This document shows positions 60,401 through 60,986 of a DNA stretch of 64,000 nucleotides, one piece after another. Source of the DNA: Astropecten irregularis (lineage: Eukaryota > Echinodermata > Asteroidea > Paxillosida > Astropectinidae). The position numbers were made by a program, and so were the translations under genes. Every line of letters starts with the position of its first letter. Positions within the stretch are counted from its first letter, which is position 1. Where the stretch lies: contig OZ020247.1 of NCBI GenBank assembly GCA_963971285.1, positions 10,374,614-10,438,613 on the forward strand, in the 5' to 3' direction. The notes beneath the pieces are model-generated. The model saw only the letters and a list, made by a program, of their open reading frames with translations, was not told the origin of the DNA and made no database searches.

Positions 60401-60986
60401 ATGCCCAGCCCAGACTTGAACATCGAAAGCTCAATTGGGCAAGCATTGGGATTCTCTCCCTACTCGGTGTGTGCGTGGTTTCATGGCTTCTGACTGCCAA
60501 ACGAACAAGGATAGTTGACTATTGGGGTCACCACCAACGTAGAGCTGGATGGCTCAGTTGCTAGAGCGCCTGTACGGTATTCAGGAGGTCGCCGGTTCGA
60601 ATCCCGCTCCAGTCAATTTTTCTTTGTTCACTTTTCAATGACGATCATAATTAGTTGGACATTCAACACTTGTCACACCACATTGTCCACTCACACAAAT
60701 GCAGATGCAGATAGATACATACAATGTACATGCACAAAAGATGATAATTTTTGTGTGTGTTTTTCATAGGTTTGTGCACAAACATGGATGCGCCCAGCAG
60801 GCATCACTTTGTACACAAATCAGCGCTCTAGTCATTTAATACAGCTCTATATATCATGTAATTTTTTTGACAAGCTGCAGTTGTTTTGTCAATTACAGAG
60901 GAGGAATTGATCATCAATCCTAAGGAGTTTCCTGGTATTCAAGTGGGCGATATTCTGGAGATATACCACGCTGATGAGAACAAAAG
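42433..60986 (+). CDS. DEPDC5: DEPDC5 (GATOR1 subunit), first two coding exons
   Basis: DEPDC5/Iml1 with NPRL2 and NPRL3 forms GATOR1, which inactivates RagA/B at the lysosome and so restrains mTORC1 when amino acids are low. Exon 1 gives MKLWIHQKSFS. Exon 2 gives EELIINPKEFPGIQVGDILE. Together they match the N-terminus of the family, where a short LVIHKK-type strand is followed by a NPK.FP.I..GDI.EI motif. The exons join in phase 1. The rest of the gene lies beyond the window. Intron 1 is about 18.4 kb, of which 16.9 kb is the Polinton. Confidence 0.85.
42559..42896. mobile_element. Family A element
   Basis: The ends AAAGGTTATCATACTTTG and CAAAGTATGATACTACCTT. It lies just inside DEPDC5 intron 1. 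Confidence 0.65.
43201..43213. repeat. 13-bp target duplication, left copy
   Basis: ACGATCATAATTA recurs exactly at 60641-60653. The pair flanks the tRNA-like foldback repeat that contains the Polinton. Confidence 0.75.
43212..43557. repeat. tRNA-like foldback repeat, left part
   Basis: Arms 43212-43322 and 43339-43450 form a near-perfect hairpin with a 16-base loop. Each arm carries a tRNA-like B-box region. The repeat tail (TGTGGCGGTG) is cut at 43557 by the Polinton and resumes at 60465. Confidence 0.8.
43553..43557. repeat. Polinton target-site duplication, left
   Basis: CGGTG here and at 60465-60469. The uninterrupted repeat copy near 31070 reads GGCGGTGTGTGCG, as expected for a 5-bp duplication. 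Polintons usually make 6 bp. Confidence 0.75.
43558..43669. repeat. Polinton left terminal inverted repeat
   Basis: It starts AGTAGGGAGAGAATCCCAAT and pairs with 60352-60464. The inner 57 bp (43613-43669) are tandemly duplicated at 43670-43727 on this side only. Confidence 0.92.
43743..44513 (+). CDS. Polinton protein, possible ssDNA-binding (256 aa)
   Basis: Not recognised with certainty. It is a soluble, Lys-rich, AT-rich-coded protein without membrane segments. The C-terminal third (residues ~205-240) has CKVTPVLICNDIFFGSHG followed by a helix-forming FKLEQAF. That pattern resembles the end of small OB-fold-like or DUF-type DNA-binding proteins of large DNA viruses, where a 'VxPVI..x.I.FG' strand leads into a short helix. 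This is inference from pattern only. It is the first gene from the left end, reading inwards, with an AT-rich TATTATTATAAATAAG immediately before the ATG. A hairpin with T-tract follows its stop. Confidence 0.6.
   Translation: MEQNKTIKHTYFVTEKHDLYKNADKSEYNHYGLFNEENLIINPAIKTSQEVVECAKSKITYKHDDKECNLIFMLPTNFCFGINTINTFGEEKNPDNTTGYQIVYNLQNECDEIVKYFDKMRCTVTKYIESDKDKNIPKITKNMYINMGKQSVKPIYDDKNKKMYIKLKSYGKGNQLKQYTKLFDSKKKKIDNIDEYMNKSCKVTPVLICNDIFFGSHGNSGFGASIRFKLEQAFIRQYETIQIPTNVMFDIEDIDD
44583..44618 (+). terminator. Hairpin plus T-tract after the leftmost gene
   Basis: A perfect 11-bp stem AAGCCACATCC / GGATGTGGCTT with a 6-base loop, followed by nine T. It starts 70 bases after the stop at 44513. 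A eukaryotic element does not need a Rho-independent terminator, but viral transcripts can be cleaved or polyadenylated at hairpins. Confidence 0.6.
45005..45077 (+). repeat. tRNA-like sequence inside the Polinton
   Basis: An A-box-like TAGCTCAGTGGATAAGC and a B-box-like GGGTTCGACGC are correctly ordered. The anticodon arm does not fold well and the acceptor stem is weak, so this is probably a SINE relic. Confidence 0.45.
45113..45310. repeat. ~100-bp direct repeat, two copies
   Basis: Both copies contain ATGTTTCTCGTTGAATATTT and ACAATATCCTGACATAAAAA about 100 bases apart. Confidence 0.85.
45521..45952 (+). CDS. TFIIB-like transcription factor (143 aa)
   Basis: TFIIB bridges promoter-bound TBP and RNA polymerase II. 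The N-terminus has a zinc ribbon with ligands C7, H9, C22 and C25 (CTH then YCNKCGLIIG), the usual start of TFIIB/Brf proteins. After a linker, residues ~60-140 look like one cyclin-type repeat, with GHPLRSLMAVCYL matching the helix that follows the conserved Arg/Pro turn. Cellular TFIIB has two cyclin repeats (about 300 aa), so this is a short, virus-style version. Neighbours are Polinton genes; it converges with the 223-aa gene. It is likely used for late or element-specific transcription (inference). The ATG is preceded by TTTAAATATAA. Confidence 0.75.
   Translation: MDEIGMCTHNIMIDEDKDEYYCNKCGLIIGYSLMDYSTENINGKYNQRFFYKKTKASIVKKVFDKLNIQYQMCDLKLVEFKLKQILKGKISRGHPLRSLMAVCYLKNILNVTQETVQKLFQVELKYFNQALKRYNETFKEEEP
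46031..46702 (-). CDS. Polinton conserved protein with hydrophobic core (223 aa)
   Basis: Function unknown. After a polar start, residues ~73-115 are strongly hydrophobic (GVTAAAIGIPALMGVISAP and SIGAFGFYAVL), enough for two membrane passes. The second half is helical and charged with a DGDISHEEFILI stretch, then a long Lys/Glu-rich tail. This layout recurs in animal Polinton proteins of unknown role as I know them. It is the last gene of the leftward block, downstream of the 396-aa gene. Its start is preceded by CTTATATATTAAAAAT, the clearest copy of the shared promoter-like element. Confidence 0.8.
   Translation of the reverse strand: MATVNVNEIKPLYPDLNLNSGDDIKDETKIYRLQKIEDIKSLICKERNSREVSFKKLKRWISAIQYVEHGVEVLGVTAAAIGIPALMGVISAPIGLVLEGTSIGAFGFYAVLKYASKKLTVKSKKHDQIKILADAKLNTIDEYVSKAIEDGDISHEEFILITSELKKFNDLKEKIRLKTSTKLEEAKHLNKVEFERQVEEKAKAMASDLLAKEKKELMKKLGN
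46703..46735 (-). promoter_or_regulatory. Shared promoter-like element before the 223-aa gene
   Basis: The minus strand reads TTTAAAAACGCTTATATATT and then AAAAAT-ATG. Very similar sequences precede the genes starting at 50939, 51079, 51512, 52020 and 54253. A weaker form lies before 52974. Confidence 0.6.
46724..47914 (-). CDS. Candidate minor capsid/spike-like protein (396 aa)
   Basis: Residues ~1-60 are beta-rich. Residues ~100-185 are predicted helical (EEIQVLRQRKQTLELARDRL). Residues ~220-396 are again beta-rich and end with LAFSIKNEEGKI and a last strand GILIECEII. A helical middle with a C-terminal domain ending in an 'I.DE.G..I' strand is a pattern I associate with penton- or fibre-like structural proteins of animal Polintons, but that assignment is inference. 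No signal peptide or membrane segment was seen. It is divergent from the 419-aa gene across a 39-base intergenic gap. A fold comparison with a single jelly roll would decide. Confidence 0.75.
   Translation of the reverse strand: MSGIQHTFYLTKNEQTFKLQEVIDNLDGSKQIRVKNLVFTVGYFNITKSSEITWEKDIDGQPAYTNGRPRDNRQTDKSSQLQTKPLELTPEIMNQFRLSMTTEEIQQSREEVIARIITQMFDGYDTGILNEVEIKIQEEIQVLRQRKQTLELARDRLDDELQNEVNYVIHLLNKRIDYIIEGQVLATNLLRYGYNNDNQEKTENMRLPQIKNSLVVLGHKEPIVNALHPVSEVTALPEGKSGSIIILPGFYGIDWFESLINSIPGVSFKVYRESKTVTLRVTDINLNLRLNREVSNLLNLPKGRLIPNVIYKGDYDINPFNITFIHCEQLNTSDNFYNGFPSNMLSFYHTSQTNQTHVGKTLKNGKINKLAFSIKNEEGKIINNKGAGILIECEII
47915..47953. promoter_or_regulatory. Bidirectional AT-rich promoter region
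   Basis: Only 39 bases separate two divergent start codons. The + side reads GACTTATATTATAA directly before the ATG. The - side reads TTATAATAAAAGTAGAGTAAG before its ATG. Confidence 0.5.
47954..49213 (+). CDS. Polinton membrane-anchored virion-type protein (419 aa)
   Basis: Function unknown. The N-terminus MGNSLGALA fits the N-myristoylation pattern (Gly at position 2, small residue at 6). Residues ~60-85 include WQTNPLSFYQNQFNFAIYCA, a stretch I associate with a family common in marine animal Polintons. Residues ~350-380 are a Pro/Thr/Glu-rich stalk with repeated EPKPTQEPTEEP. A single hydrophobic helix (IGTVAIIAIGVLVYKI) ends the chain. Myristate plus tail anchor suggests two-point membrane association or a virion surface position (inference). 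It is divergent from the 396-aa gene and convergent with the 450-aa gene across a perfect hairpin. Confidence 0.82.
   Translation: MGNSLGALAIIVNKNHTFFVQFKDMSTAYKLPRVKTDEAIERWQTNPLSFYQNQFNFAIYCATTACGVGLDLLHNKNQYISSLFHFHVYYTIRKIFYNLVAPIPGDDVFNALNNRYDTRAFTDTCRVFGIDRSKSFKQTRDMTSNGLGTAFYYNSGSVPVPGKNYDPHDLGVNYGTYAGSTFMGFGLMDPPKGSGHASTYTVTYLEQSNNVLGAWTDFISKTSSFTDVGITKINESIRAYVYALLGAQAQTKTSALTPGTGLDAQHQFVTIVESLINSEPDLEQSINQFQDSLQYAKTPLNFVVRPGLYLIPSDMDLRVGIHDGYNNNLQIAPLTAKPGFQPTLNAPIQVDDFDPQPTLEPKPTQEPTEEPTPRLSPLPKTSESNPKASLDIHQDEKLSLTIGTVAIIAIGVLVYKILT
49245..49283. terminator. Hairpin plus T-tract between convergent genes
   Basis: A perfect 11-bp stem CCCCCAAGCTC / GAGCTTGGGGG with an AAAA loop, then a T-rich tract. 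It lies between the stops at 49213 (+) and 49306 (-). It could serve both transcripts because the stem is symmetrical. Confidence 0.65.
49306..50658 (-). CDS. Polinton coiled-coil, membrane-anchored protein (450 aa)
   Basis: Function unknown. It has an acidic, Asn/Gln-rich N-terminus with an LRGGG motif near residue 46. Residues ~75-155 may be a small globular domain (YYKKGGIKIKLTFDND). A long coiled coil follows (~170-335, many Leu/Glu/Lys heptads), then a hydrophobic segment GVTIASILAAISMAISTLV, a Pro-rich hinge (GIPTPEPPAPKPEPP), amphipathic helices and a last transmembrane helix ALFIGAGALIIAYI. This order is familiar from marine-animal Polinton proteins without known role. It is the largest gene of the leftward small-gene block. 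An AT-rich TATATAATAAATAATTAAAG precedes the ATG. Confidence 0.82.
   Translation of the reverse strand: MDDFDYQENDPLLNETEDRDDQQFNNPVYDNTELDSEENQARLNNLRGGGTQEQQEELSALRNGENVDYSFQLQNQYIDNFYASIISEGYKTSDYIKRENFRFEKDGIYYKKGGIKIKLTFDNDPKQFASVSTIYSRTKDKGIKHRSLFMRNDLKIVDFKTSKRSKEASTALQQASTSLTHIQSENIPLQDLSQAADQTINVIEELEQETNIDEQSEFNIRELRGLDKTLQSLKANLLLEQSKLTELNETKERVKKELNEAKKAEDEEQIGSLTEELENINIEIRERSNNIIRESDKIKSQINRVKETINIMLDSDVTLREKIKFLFKEQGVTIASILAAISMAISTLVSSVVAAVRGVGIPTPEPPAPKPEPPSGGGIKEWVHKHLENLANALKKLGLAALGALPGVIGSVISWLLNVLSKSVGWLAEHVWALFIGAGALIIAYIKNNW
50685..50939 (-). CDS. Small Polinton membrane protein (84 aa)
   Basis: Residues ~12-33 (IANTVYHGAVLSLLTMGYSM) are hydrophobic, and a second moderately hydrophobic stretch lies at ~52-75. 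Function unknown; likely a virion membrane or internal structural component by context. Its promoter-like element CTTATATAGTAAG touches the start codon. It lies between the 450-aa gene and a 36-aa gene, all leftward. Confidence 0.7.
   Translation of the reverse strand: MANTNIDINGIANTVYHGAVLSLLTMGYSMVSKKLLKIKSPDLDRLSVEDAAKLTALVGGSLATQQWLVTQGILPGSIINKPTV
50969..51079 (-). CDS. Micro-gene: single-helix membrane peptide (36 aa)
   Basis: It encodes MDKTTVNDIAAAVYICVLIA and continues with a hydrophobic run to a basic tail PLKKGN. It starts directly after TTTATATATTAAAA, the same element found before its neighbours, and fills the gap between the 84-aa and 135-aa genes without overlap. Size, hydrophobicity and own promoter-like element support a real gene, but with no homology evidence the call is moderate. 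Confidence 0.6.
   Translation of the reverse strand: MDKTTVNDIAAAVYICVLIAAVTIGFPFYQPLKKGN
51105..51512 (-). CDS. Small Pro/Thr-rich membrane protein (135 aa)
   Basis: The N-terminus (~10-40) is Pro/Thr/Ala-rich (TAPPTTAPAAPTPIPTTP). A basic helical region follows (~45-70). One transmembrane segment spans ~86-106 (LLYVGGLILVGGIGLLLY), then a polar tail. Unknown function. Its first 110 bases overlap the 3' end of the 205-aa gene in another frame. The promoter-like CTTATATAATAAATAATTC therefore lies inside that gene. Confidence 0.75.
   Translation of the reverse strand: MTTMHQEKEQALPTAPPTTAPAAPTPIPTTPVTQVTKKQTVKPKNAKRVEQGKRLAEHNKKMKEQLAKMKTEETESEIIQNTPDSRLLYVGGLILVGGIGLLLYKSLNKSPENSKPIQITKPSLPQSQPEELLMD
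51403..52020 (-). CDS. Polinton conserved protein (205 aa)
   Basis: Unknown function. I start at the ATG at 52020 (MNDLTTIINSDVNTP), not the upstream ATG at 52131, because TTATATAGTAAA sits directly before it and the upstream part only translates AT-rich repeat DNA. The core (~25-150) is helical, with DIEALTPADQEKLFNRYQVK and a Gly/Ala helix ATVGNSILSLYARAIGLATP. The C-terminal tail is Ser/Thr/Asn-rich low complexity and overlaps the 135-aa gene. It is probably cytoplasmic or a virion-internal protein (inference). Confidence 0.72.
   Translation of the reverse strand: MNDLTTIINSDVNTPLTPTNDSSYKDRLCGIVAAGDSKKYLGKEYTIKDIEALTPADQEKLFNRYQVKFGKEVVATVGNSILSLYARAIGLATPADILGIRISLNSEENLTNDLNNDPIISNSLAYALSEVCYKYGVYLSPLIATLITTKHLNFNKSTTNKNTYIINNSNDNYASGEGASFTNSTPNNSTSSTNTDTNNPSDPSN
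52092..52358. repeat. 128-bp tandem duplication
   Basis: Copy 1 is 52092-52219 and copy 2 is 52220-52348. They differ by one base change and one insertion (TTGTAGCATTGG versus TTATAGCAATTGG). A third copy starts (TGATAACAAA at 52349) and breaks off. Nearly pure AT with small inverted segments. It separates the ATPase 3' end from the 205-aa gene start. Confidence 0.92.
52369..52974 (-). CDS. ATP: Packaging ATPase, A32/FtsK-HerA-like (201 aa)
   Basis: It would power loading of the element's DNA into capsids. The Walker A motif is VGKTNSGKT (residues 10-18). Walker B is TLFIIDD (89-95), followed by an SS/Q-rich loop. LLTQKYN (127-133) carries the polar sensor residue usual after Walker B in this class. 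Length fits Polinton and virophage ATPases. It directly follows the capsid gene, with a 16-base gap and its own AT-rich element (TTTTAAAAGCTTATTAAAAT) inside the capsid 3' end. Confidence 0.9.
   Translation of the reverse strand: MESCHCALIVGKTNSGKTKWILDLLETEYRDKFESIVVICPTLFKNKTYLSRLWISMDENVYLCDLDFEKITLNEALDLYQNILDGIKTLFIIDDCSSQQEIKYRKKTCALSKIAFSGRHYNHSCWLLTQKYNSVLKDYRENTSWVAMFYTKDKTSFDIALDENDVVCDQKRDVIKKHLCDKKYSKLVINTEPPVSYQVFD
52991..54253 (-). CDS. MCP: Major capsid protein, double jelly roll (420 aa)
   Basis: It forms trimeric capsomers of icosahedral particles. Family landmarks are an N-terminal beta strand pair with ITHNPSTIAAGQKLIVKFP (residues ~29-47), VPGTSKLAFKLEL, a DADVFHNFKDNWLHP loop, then the second barrel with KSLKGVLILFRDP (~268-280), FYNPHISKTSITVEGKPNQ, SQGMFEYQHWQEV, and the terminal FVFLVMDAQLTIEDG. 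The signature around FYNP...EGKPNQLYSQGM is characteristic of animal Polinton capsids. It is the first gene of the leftward structural block; a 57-base gap separates it from the divergent 140-aa gene. Confidence 0.95.
   Translation of the reverse strand: MNHYGKKLNPMRRLKIPKAIKGERREVSITHNPSTIAAGQKLIVKFPQLGPDDVIVPGTSKLAFKLELDGGSDGDRTVFNNLCRNLIREINVRLQGNTIVSYRDADVFHNFKDNWLHPYITRNMAYVGLEKENVTKLRLGAADANAETNSGKDKAISDAFGNRYCIPLDIELLTAHHPFYPSSLKQPLTYELTFNDHDKVVNSSDTSAQYSISDLTLEYEVVTNRDLTQELKNKRMKYYLFDHVHNLETRSINKSDTLWNVMINQPIKSLKGVLILFRDPTVKNPQRFYNPHISKTSITVEGKPNQLYSQGMFEYQHWQEVNKFFGDSDTENGQSIVKDLNLVGLEIADYYKDKYGLWLDFRSTDDNSAHGSGRRLNDGGGIQIQMTREAETAGDLTMFVFLVMDAQLTIEDGNFKNLVF
54254..54310. promoter_or_regulatory. 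Divergent promoter region, capsid and 140-aa genes
   Basis: The minus strand carries TTTAAAAACCTTATATATTA about 28 bases before the capsid ATG. The plus strand carries TTAGTATAAATAAAAAG before its ATG. Confidence 0.6.
54311..54733 (+). CDS. Polinton coiled-coil protein with two hydrophobic ends (140 aa)
   Basis: The N-terminus MAGIAMMVGGAVVNALAFTG is hydrophobic and glycine-rich. A charged coiled coil spans ~30-75 (KQQIDKERKRHDLALEKL). The C-terminus has a transmembrane helix (ELVWVLGGTAAVGFFIYRYV). The family is common next to the integrase in animal Polintons as I know them; role unknown, probably structural or membrane-associated. It is co-directional with the integrase gene. Confidence 0.85.
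   Translation: MAGIAMMVGGAVVNALAFTGSNFLFSSLSKQQIDKERKRHDLALEKLARAKEDWEQQRVKYLDYLNKRMIQQKLSERTFSNVNEALKVYSEITGENYDLELPPKPKLSDFYTPSDDQQIRELVWVLGGTAAVGFFIYRYV
54741..55784 (+). CDS. INT: Retroviral-type DDE integrase (347 aa)
   Basis: It inserts the linear DNA element into host chromosomes. The core shows HQLDILYLP (D83), AQIDAGTEFKG (D146) and GVVERFNRTL (E181), with 34 residues between the second Asp and the Glu, as in other Polintons. The N-terminal part is a helical binding region with YSPKGYWKGEGAV. The C-terminal ~110 residues are beta-rich (SH3-like); I see no chromodomain. I start at 54741 (MSELNKKQRE); in-frame ATGs at 54690 and 54726 would overlap the preceding gene. It ends tail to tail with POLB, overlapping its last 40 bases. 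Confidence 0.95.
   Translation: MSELNKKQREQLSGLFYSPKGYWKGEGAVTHLHKKTGVDKQKVRSWLKKQAVWQIYLPPPSYVPRPTAMSSDWLEPNYVHQLDILYLPWDLVKQKTFKYALTVIDVASRYKEAEPITSKVAGQVKDAIIKIYKRSSLTWPKLAQIDAGTEFKGDFKKLFQSHGVEISVGVPGVHRSQGVVERFNRTLAERLFGHQYVQEMLDPQARNVEWVVRLPQVIKSLNEETTRLIRDSKDKEITPTQAIKLKRVKQLPSSPQKTNVSDLPTNVLVRYLYQPGEQEGGTVRRATDPIWSVNMYQIEKRTSQFKIMSGKKVTTGPTLYYLKDGPKRSFVKKELQIVPDDTELPES
55745..60334 (-). CDS. POLB: Protein-primed family B DNA polymerase, long form (1529 aa)
   Basis: It replicates the element by protein priming. I start at 60334, not the earlier ATG at 60379, because TATTATAATAAAAGGATA sits just before it and 60379 lies in the inverted repeat. N-terminal residues ~20-155 hold three SAP-like helix repeats; ~318-400 is a conserved module with DDQCIRWAIRSALG and HDERVS. 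A C2HC finger is at 465-485. ExoI is YADFECIL (D523, E525). An HNH/endonuclease-VII-like zinc segment follows (C655, C658, DHCHITGKFRG at 670-680, HCN). ExoII is HNFKNYDGH (703-711). A coiled-coil insert spans ~724-860. ExoIII is near YVTTD (988-992). Polymerase motifs: YLDANNLYGWAMSQ (D1089), KLMNNSVFGKTMEN (1253-1266), YTDTDS (D1360, D1362). No frameshift or stop. Confidence 0.96.
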   Translation of the reverse strand: MTDQTTNQQTTEQMARPIIAKGFSHWTKDNLKHFVEETKISIEDPETDFTKSEFINAITRRQPTPSGYKRWDYLKLKNYVQDNNIRLDLSKKLDHTRREYIKAIKTFTNQFKNLIKKDNQELRELARKYNLNVVPTGQRGQVIKRDYIKTIKENLSSEEIREATNWREVRSFRGNLINLEIILQRQYSDLNTFFKHQHKNMIKEVTKIFRKKGQFKLEFRIKLEYIKVEVLDETLHDFTFRTEQHIILREDEINEKVNSILFELINVVESKDFGPSGLTLNKILAFYMNFIKYTNVSGSSYIELTPFIKHKKAVVSVQNDDDQCIRWAIRSALGLYKDEIKEKKKNNPKYRIHDERVSTYKLNDGLDFTGIDFPTPLKQISKIEKQNNLNINVFGLDCNDEKEEFPYPLHISKETNDIHINLLLFTREVEEEGEKIIKSHYGWIKNFSALFSNGTCKDGHKLYFCYRCLSHFYTPQKLKIHDEICQGLTVHPSRVILPEEDKNILKFKNFKNFQDAPFVIYADFECILEKYNVEKMKKTQKLSVHKPSGYSYVVVRFDGKLMKQKTYRGCNASEHLINSLLKEQRKIKQIFNNPIPIEEIDESLMTSNECWICEKEIYQTSVLYCNCEIPREPKTKSEKEENAVTNSKGYTDFLCLECGKKINKFRKVRDHCHITGKFRGVAHAHCNLKLKITNRTQIPVIFHNFKNYDGHLIMQGVSACVETLNNKIKKHETCIEKIKTRIEKIEAYKEKLETQEIKLRKKIRYIKEKREIFNEFRRNIRKGDNSKIKTFEEKYGITFDKKLNIKINQKANKSERCNREKIKLINQKLKIIDEKINVKIDKLKEVLSILNYYQKEKNVFDNIFCIPQNSEKYISISIGQLRFIDSLNFMNSSLEKLVAACPKDAFHLFRKHFKDYNTDDVDLLLKKGCYPYEYMDSFDRFKETQLPPIEKFYSKIKLKGITREEYTHAELVWKTFNCKTLGDYHDLYVTTDTLLLADVFQNFRTTCKKTYRLDPAKYLTAPGLSWDALLLHSKIKLELLTDIEQYLFFEKGKRGGYSSVGSCRHHKANNKYLKDYDPEKESSYLLYLDANNLYGWAMSQSLPYADFKWLTDYQVANFTVDHILGLADDNDYGFMLEVDLDYPKELHDLHNDLPLAPENITVSAEWLSPYQKELLSSGEKASRDDRLIAHLGPRKKYVIHYKTLKLYLQLGLKLTRVHRVLRFKQKPWMRSYIDKNTQLRKIAKSDFEKDFFKLMNNSVFGKTMENVRNRIDGNIIIDDDSDLSIKKILKLASKSNYKTSTKFTDSNIGFFERYKEKTYLNKPIYCGVSILDLSKSFMYDFYYNHLKKKYNDNINLMYTDTDSLLLIVKTDDVYEDIKRDSELYDLSNYSPTHPLFDPKNKKVIGKMKDEYGGQVIKQAICLRSKMYVILIQDDKEVKKIKGITKTVTEKNINFENFYNCLQNKKSQEHQMNIIQSNKHQIYTQVKTKTSLSPYDGKRYILFDGINTLAFGNKKIKYQDSGNSVSSGTI
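60352..60464. repeat. Polinton right terminal inverted repeat
   Basis: The inverse of 43558-43669, ending TTCTCTCCCTACT. It lacks the 57-bp duplication of the left end. Confidence 0.92.
60465..60469. repeat. Polinton target-site duplication, right
   Basis: CGGTG, matching 43553-43557. The host repeat continues as TGTGCGTGGTTTCATGG. Confidence 0.75.
60470..60640. repeat. tRNA-like foldback repeat, right part
   Basis: It continues the repeat interrupted at 43557, with a forward tRNA-like head (GCTGGATGGCTCAGTTGC, GGTTCGAATCCCGCTCC). It ends TTTGTTCACTTTTCAATG before the 13-bp duplication. Confidence 0.8.
60641..60653. repeat. 13-bp target duplication, right copy
   Basis: ACGATCATAATTA, identical to 43201-43213. 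Confidence 0.75.
60899..60986 (+). CDS. DEPDC5: DEPDC5 exon 2
   Basis: Acceptor TTTTGTCAATTACAG, donor GTGAGA. It encodes EELIINPKEFPGIQVGDILE and continues IYHADENK. Phase 1 in, ending after two bases of the next codon. Confidence 0.88.

Larger units (their letters stand above)
43558..60464. mobile_element. Polinton/Maverick (adintovirus-like) transposon, apparently intact
   Basis: A self-synthesising DNA transposon with viral hallmarks, 16,907 bp. It encodes protein-primed POLB, DDE integrase, packaging ATPase and double-jelly-roll capsid, the defining Polinton set. Ends are inverted repeats of about 112 bp that begin AGTAGGGAGAG with one mismatch in the first 60 bases. All main genes are uninterrupted and intronless. 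Base composition is far more AT-rich than the flanks. No Ulp1-type protease was recognised. The near-identical ends suggest recent arrival. It may be able to form particles, but sequence cannot show that. Confidence 0.97.
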
